NCBI RefSeq assembly: GCF_001685395.1
Contig: NZ_CP014167.1
Location: 310,001-374,000 of the forward strand
Origin: Paenibacillus yonginensis
GTDB lineage: Bacteria > Bacillota > Bacilli > Paenibacillales > Paenibacillaceae
Length of the DNA stretch: 64,000 nucleotides
Direction: 5' to 3'
Positions 63,667 through 64,000 of the stretch are shown piece after piece. Position 1 is the stretch's first letter, and every line of letters starts with the position of its first letter. Under the pieces are notes generated by a model that saw only the letters and a program-made list of their open reading frames with translations, did not search any database and was not told the origin of the DNA. The position numbers and the translations under genes are program-made.

Positions 63667-64000
63667 TTATTTGTTGGAAATGTTGCCGTCTTTGTCGCGA
63701 ACAACGGTCATTTGGGATACTGGAATGTAACCCAGTTCTACAACATCGCCGTTTTGAACTTCATCGGAAACCATGTAATCCAGGAAAGCTTTAGTGACTG
63801 CATCAGGATCGCCTTTGGTATACATGTGCTCGTAAGCCCAAACCGGATATTTGCCGGCAGCTACGTTTTCAGTTGTAGGGTCAACGCCGTCATATTGTAC
63901 GGATTGAACAGTGTCGTCGATGTAAGAGAAAGCAAGGTAGCCGATAGCGCCCGGTGTTTCAGTAACCAGCTTCTTAACTGTCCCTGAGGAGTCTTCCTGG
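63667..64000 (-). CDS. pstS: Phosphate-binding lipoprotein PstS (3' part)
   Basis: The last 110 or so residues of PstS are visible; the start lies beyond the window. EDSSGTVKKLV, ETPGAIGYLAFSYID and the C-terminal IPVSQMTVV are typical phosphate-binding protein segments. It captures phosphate outside the membrane for PstCAB. A PhoP box is likely upstream but is not in view. Confidence 0.93.
   Translation of the reverse strand, partial: QEDSSGTVKKLVTETPGAIGYLAFSYIDDTVQSVQYDGVDPTTENVAAGKYPVWAYEHMYTKGDPDAVTKAFLDYMVSDEVQNGDVVELGYIPVSQMTVVRDKDGNISNK

Overview
The window is chromosomal DNA from a spore-forming, Gram-positive bacterium of the Bacillales, most likely a Paenibacillus. The reasons are moderately high GC, strong AGGAGG-type ribosome binding sites, frequent GTG/TTG starts, a gerA/B/C germination operon, a CIRCE-controlled groESL operon, a YesM/YesN-type two-component pair beside a sugar ABC transporter, and a gene order resembling the B. 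subtilis tsaE-tsaB-rimI-tsaD-ydiF-moaC-tatC-groESL neighbourhood. This assignment is inference; no rRNA or tRNA gene was found.

Layout. 0-2 kb: a two-gene ABC exporter. 2-8.4 kb: a response regulator, a histidine kinase and a carbohydrate ABC transporter (two permeases and a lipoprotein), all on the minus strand. 8.6-11.8 kb: bactofilin with an M23 peptidase, then cardiolipin synthase. 11.8-15 kb: a non-homologous end-joining locus with LigD split into separate polymerase and ligase genes, plus Ku. 15.2-18.2 kb: the t6A tRNA-modification operon tsaE-tsaB-rimI-tsaD. 18.3-24.3 kb: accessory housekeeping genes, including a MsrA-MsrB fusion whose MsrB half has lost its catalytic cysteine, and a frameshifted DUF3889 gene. 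24.35-24.61 kb: a dense DnaA-box cluster. 24.7-31.6 kb: ABC-F protein, folate and molybdenum cofactor genes, tatC and groESL.

31.6-33.1 kb is a disturbed segment. An IS200-type element and a membrane-protein gene cut at its 3' end lie between two diverged copies of the groEL 3' end. 33.2-38.8 kb is a PucR regulator followed by a tightly overlapping permease-DUF917-HyuA operon, probably for import and breakdown of a hydantoin-like or other cyclic amide compound. 38.9-45.1 kb holds a TetR/epimerase pair, metE and small enzymes. 45.5-48.1 kb is a large secreted beta-helix protein with two C-terminal F5/8C domains. 48.5-52 kb is ppk1 and a convergent ppx; ppk1 is preceded by four PhoP half-sites at exact 11-base spacing. 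52-56 kb has ApbE, a GH25 muramidase and a cation/proton antiporter. 56-60 kb is the germination receptor operon with a small two-TM D-type gene. The window ends with a GbsR-like regulator and the pst phosphate transporter (pstB, pstA, pstC and the 3' end of pstS).

Themes: phosphate is covered by polyphosphate synthesis and degradation and by high-affinity uptake, with a visible PhoP signature upstream of ppk1. Replication control is suggested by the DnaA-box cluster beside the ydiF-like gene. The most novel catabolic candidate is the PucR-controlled operon. No CRISPR array, prophage module or classical defence island was seen.
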